A DNA stretch of 40,303 nt from Pseudomonadota bacterium (GTDB taxonomy: Bacteria; Pseudomonadota; Gammaproteobacteria; Burkholderiales; Rhodocyclaceae), in assembly GCA_018261905.1 (NCBI GenBank), contig JAGTRU010000038.1, positions 1 to 40,303 of the forward strand. Reading direction: 5' to 3'. The notes under the pieces were generated by a model that was not told where the DNA came from, did not search any database, and saw only the letters and a program-made list of their open reading frames with translations. A program made the translations under genes and the position numbers. Positions within the stretch are counted from its first letter, which is position 1. Each line of letters begins with the position of its first letter. Of this stretch, positions 38,075 to 40,303 are shown piece by piece.

Positions 38075-38155
38075 CGGATTTAGTTATTAGGATTTAGCTG
38101 AGGAAGGCGGGCGCGTGAGGTTTTGCTCGATCCTGGCTCCTCGATCCTGAATCCT
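38075..38155. repeat. Degenerate 7-bp-period repeats as inverted arms between argF and argG
   Basis: The left arm (38075-38102) reads CGGATTT, AGTTATT, AGGATTT, AGCTGAG. The right arm (38128-38155) reads CGATCCT, GGCTCCT, CGATCCT, GAATCCT. The right-arm words are roughly the reverse complement of the left-arm words (AGGATT-type). The layout, length and position directly upstream of a start codon match the element before ispH, although the heptad words differ. Confidence 0.65.
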
Positions 38156-38175
38156 GCATTTAAAAGGGAACGGAA

Positions 38176-39447
38176 ATGAGCGATATCAAGAAAGTTGTGC
38201 TGGCCTATTCGGGCGGCCTGGATACTTCAGTCATCCTCAAGTGGTTGCAGGATGTCTACCAGTGTGAAGTGGTGACTTTTACGGCCGATCTGGGGCAGGG
38301 CGAGGAACTTGAACCGGCCCGCACCAAGGCACTGAAGGCCGGCATCAAGCCGAAGAACATCTACATCGACGACGTCCGCGAAGAGTTCGTCCGCGACTTC
38401 GTTTTCCCGATGTTCCGCGCCAATACCGTCTATGAAGGCGAATACCTGCTCGGTACCTCGATCGCCCGGCCGCTGATCGCCAAGCGCCTGATCGAGATCG
38501 TCAATGAAACCGGGGCCGATGCCATCTGTCATGGCGCGACCGGCAAGGGTAACGACCAGGTCCGTTTCGAACTCGGCGCCTACGCGCTGAAGCCGGGCAT
38601 CAAGGTCATCGCCCCGTGGCGCGAATGGGATCTGATGTCGCGTGAAAAGCTCATGGCCTATGCCGAGAAGAACGGCATCGAGATCGAGATGAAGCACAAG
38701 AAGGGCGGCTCGCCGTATTCGATGGACGCCAACCTGCTGCACATCTCCTACGAAGGCCGTCACCTGGAAAACCCGGCAGCCGAAGCCGAAGAATCGATGT
38801 GGCGGTGGACCGTGTCGCCGGAAAAGGCACCGAACAAGGCCGAGTACCTCGACCTCGAATTCGTCGCCGGTGATCTGGTGGCGATCAACGGCAAGAAGAT
38901 GAAGGCGCACGAACTGCTCGCTACGCTGAACGAACTTGGCGGCAAGCATGGCATCGGCCGTCTCGATCTGGTCGAGAACCGCTACGTCGGCATGAAGTCG
39001 CGCGGCTGCTACGAAACCCCAGGCGGCACCATTCTGCTGCGTGCTCACCGCGCCATCGAATCGGTGACGCTCGACCGCGAAGTCGCCCACCTCAAGGACG
39101 ACCTGATGCCGCGCTACGCCAGCCTGGTGTACAACGGCTACTGGTGGGACGACTTGATGCCGCGCTACGCCAGCCTGGTGTACAACGGCTACTGGTGGAG
39201 CCCGGAGCGCAAGGCGCTGCAGGTGCTGATTGACCATACGCAGGAGAACGTCAATGGCTTCGTGCGCCTCAAGCTTTACAAGGGCAACGTGATCGTCGTC
39301 GGCCGCGATTCGAAGACCGATTCGCTGTTCGATTCGACCATCGCCACCTTCGAGGACGATGCCGGCGCCTATGACCGACCATCGCCACTTTCGAGGATGA
39401 TGCCGGAGCCTACGATCAGAAGGACGCCGGTGGCTTCATCAAGCTGA
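38176..39447 (+). CDS. argG: Argininosuccinate synthase, frame broken near the 3' end
   Basis: ATP-dependent ligase joining citrulline and aspartate. The N-terminal PP-loop [28 protein letters not shown] and [20 protein letters not shown] are intact through about residue 305. Two tandem duplications follow: 51 bp in frame (39097-39198), repeating 17 residues ending YNGYWW, and 41 bp out of frame (39335-39416). The second shifts translation into a spurious tail that stops at 39447. The true C-terminus continues in another frame to 39581. Removing both extra copies leaves 1314 bases, 437 codons plus stop. As written, the protein has an extra loop and a wrong C-terminus and is probably impaired, unless the sequence is a misassembly. 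Confidence 0.9.
   Translation: MSDIKKVVLAYSGGLDTSVILKWLQDVYQCEVVTFTADLGQGEELEPARTKALKAGIKPKNIYIDDVREEFVRDFVFPMFRANTVYEGEYLLGTSIARPLIAKRLIEIVNETGADAICHGATGKGNDQVRFELGAYALKPGIKVIAPWREWDLMSREKLMAYAEKNGIEIEMKHKKGGSPYSMDANLLHISYEGRHLENPAAEAEESMWRWTVSPEKAPNKAEYLDLEFVAGDLVAINGKKMKAHELLATLNELGGKHGIGRLDLVENRYVGMKSRGCYETPGGTILLRAHRAIESVTLDREVAHLKDDLMPRYASLVYNGYWWDDLMPRYASLVYNGYWWSPERKALQVLIDHTQENVNGFVRLKLYKGNVIVVGRDSKTDSLFDSTIATFEDDAGAYDRPSPLSRMMPEPTIRRTPVASSS
39097..39198 (+). repeat. 51-bp tandem duplication inside argG
   Basis: Copy A (39097-39147) and copy B (39148-39198) each encode [17 protein letters not shown]. They differ at one base, CTG versus TTG, both Leu. The duplication is in frame. Confidence 0.97.
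39335..39416 (+). repeat. 41-bp tandem duplication inside argG (frameshifting)
   Basis: Copy A (39335-39375) and copy B (39376-39416) both encode [18 protein letters not shown] sequence. They differ at five positions, all third-codon and synonymous (ACC/ACT, GAC/GAT, GGC/GGA, TAT/TAC, GAC/GAT). The 41-base period shifts the frame. Confidence 0.97.
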
Positions 39448-39581
39448 ATGCCCTGCGTATGCGTATCGCGGCCAATCTGGCGGCGCGCAAGGCCGCCACA
39501 CCGGTGGTCAAGAAAGCGCCAGTCAAGGCTGCGGCCAAGAAGTCAGCGGCCACGAAGCCGGCGGCCAAGAAAAAAGGCTGA
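39377..39581 (+). pseudogene. argG: Displaced C-terminal end of argG (shifted frame)
   Basis: Reading from the second copy of the 41-bp duplication gives [20 protein letters not shown], then [18 protein letters not shown], the normal argininosuccinate synthase C-terminus, followed by an Ala/Lys/Pro-rich tail of about 28 residues ending PAAKKKG and a TGA at 39579-39581. The tail is not part of the usual enzyme. The DUF2788 gene starts three bases after this stop, which supports 39581 as the true gene end. Confidence 0.85.
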
Positions 39582-39584
39582 TGA

Positions 39585-39809
39585 ATGGACGGTGGTACAC
39601 TTTTCGGCTTCAATGAAGAGCAAATTGCGGATTTTTTCTCAAGCTGGGGTGTGGCCGCCTTCATCATCTTCATGCTGTTCATCATCGGCGAGATTGCCTA
39701 TAAGTCGAAAGCCGGCAAGACCGGGACCTTTGTCTTGTTCTTCGTGCTGGCCTTCGGCATGGTCGGTTTTATCGCCAAGTCGATTATTCAGAAACTCTGG
39801 GGTATGTAA
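39585..39809 (+). CDS. DUF2788 family small membrane protein
   Basis: A 74-residue protein with two hydrophobic helices (about residues 20-38 and 46-66) separated by the basic turn YKSKAGKTG, matching the betaproteobacterial DUF2788 family, which has no known function. It begins three bases after the end of the full-length argG frame and abuts ppnP directly, so it probably belongs to the same transcript. Confidence 0.8.
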   Translation: MDGGTLFGFNEEQIADFFSSWGVAAFIIFMLFIIGEIAYKSKAGKTGTFVLFFVLAFGMVGFIAKSIIQKLWGM

Positions 39810-40127
39810 ATGTCGCAATACGACAATGTTTCCGTGGTCAAAAAGGCCAATGTATATTTTGACGGCAAGTGTGTCAGCCACACCGTGGTGCTCGCCGACG
39901 GCACGAAGCAGACGGTCGGCGTGATCCTGCCGGCCAGTCTGACCTTCAACACCGGTGCCCCGGAAATCATGGAAGGCGTCGGCGGTTCCTGCCGCGTCAA
40001 GCTCAAGGGCGAAAGCGACTGGAAGACCTACGGCGATGGCCAGTCCTTCAATGTGCCGGGCAATTCAAGCTTCGAAATTGAAGTTGCCGCCGGTGAGGCC
40101 TATCACTACGTCTGCCACTTCGGGTAA
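39810..40127 (+). CDS. ppnP: Pyrimidine/purine nucleoside phosphorylase PpnP
   Basis: A small cupin-fold enzyme of 105 residues (DUF1255 / YaiE family) that phosphorolyses several nucleosides. The sequence has [20 protein letters not shown] and [20 protein letters not shown] near the start, and [19 protein letters not shown] with YHYVCHFG at the end, as in the family. Its ATG immediately follows the DUF2788 stop. yajQ begins five bases after its stop. Confidence 0.93.
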   Translation: MSQYDNVSVVKKANVYFDGKCVSHTVVLADGTKQTVGVILPASLTFNTGAPEIMEGVGGSCRVKLKGESDWKTYGDGQSFNVPGNSSFEIEVAAGEAYHYVCHFG

Positions 40128-40132
40128 GCGCC

Positions 40133-40303
40133 ATGCCAAGCTTTGACTTTACTTCCGAAGCCGACATGGTCGGCCTGAAGAACGCCATCGACGTGACTTC
40201 GCGCCAGATCGACAATCGTTATGACTTCAAGGGCACCAGCGCCAAGGTCGAACTGAACGAGAAGGACAAGGTCATCACCCTGTGGGGCGATTCCGATTTC
40301 CAG
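40133..40303 (+). CDS. yajQ: YajQ family nucleotide-binding protein (partial, 3' end outside window)
   Basis: The first 57 codons of a DUF520/YajQ protein, beginning MPSFDFTSEADMVGLKNAID and containing ITSRQI-like TSRQIDNRYDFKGTSA, the family's opening block. Members bind nucleotides, and some bind cyclic-di-GMP (shown for a Xanthomonas homologue). The gene runs off the window edge. Confidence 0.92.
   Translation, partial: MPSFDFTSEADMVGLKNAIDVTSRQIDNRYDFKGTSAKVELNEKDKVITLWGDSDFQ

Overview
The window is a gene-dense chromosomal segment of a betaproteobacterium, most like the Rhodocyclales (Dechloromonas/Azonexus-type). This assignment rests on protein families and gene order read by eye: betaproteobacterial DUF3579 and DUF2788 proteins, the rpsP-rimM-trmD-rplS operon, ilvC-pssA-leuA, an xseB-ispA-dxs-folE2 operon, ribF-ileS-lspA-fkpB-ispH, and high GC with strong third-position GC bias. 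No stretch longer than 300 bases lacks a gene. I saw no rRNA, tRNA, CRISPR array, intact insertion sequence or prophage.

Layout. 1-3.5 kb: branched-chain amino acid and phospholipid synthesis (ilvC, pssA, leuA). 3.5-6.8 kb: a DUF2069 membrane protein with a WrbA-type flavoprotein, a YihY-family membrane protein, and a large protein with a PilZ-like C-terminal motif pair. 6.9-8.9 kb: the rpsP-rimM-trmD-rplS operon, closed by two stacked hairpin terminators. 9.0-12.9 kb (minus strand): xseB-ispA-dxs-folE2, supplying isoprenoid precursors and the folate pathway entry. 13-17.4 kb: a Rieske oxygenase-like protein, an EamA transporter, a STAS-like protein coupled to a sulfurtransferase, and queG. 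17.4-20.2 kb: tsaE, an AmiC-type cell-wall amidase, and a convergent diguanylate cyclase. 20.4-26.1 kb: ribF-ileS-lspA-fkpB-ispH. 26.2-34.1 kb: a type IV pilus minor-pilin operon (pilE, fimT, pilV, pilW, pilX, pilY1) ending in a TonB-like gene; this block is visibly less GC-rich. 34.2-35.8 kb: rpsT, a DUF3579 protein and an orphan ParA ATPase. 36-39.6 kb: argD-argF-argG, the last steps of arginine synthesis. 39.6-40.3 kb: DUF2788 protein, ppnP, and the start of yajQ.

How the genes fit together. dxs and ispH are the first and last enzymes of the MEP isoprenoid route and ispA condenses its products. The pilus block encodes the minor pilins and adhesin that prime a type IVa pilus; the main pilin, ATPases and secretin are elsewhere. 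The GGDEF protein and the PilZ-like protein could make and sense cyclic-di-GMP, but that link is inference.

Most notable observations. (1) argG carries two tandem duplications (51 bp in frame, 41 bp out of frame). Their copies differ only at synonymous sites, and removing both restores exactly a full-length frame. (2) Degenerate 7-bp-period repeats, arranged as inverted arms, sit directly upstream of ispH and of argG. (3) A strong intrinsic terminator lies 11 nt before the argD start codon with no plus-strand gene for it to terminate, which looks like an attenuator. (4) Poly-G tracts of 7-9 bases occur in four consecutive pilus-operon genes, including pilY1. (5) A 504-residue protein carries RxxxR and NxSxxG motifs typical of cyclic-di-GMP binding. 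I found no clearly new multi-gene defence or biosynthetic system.
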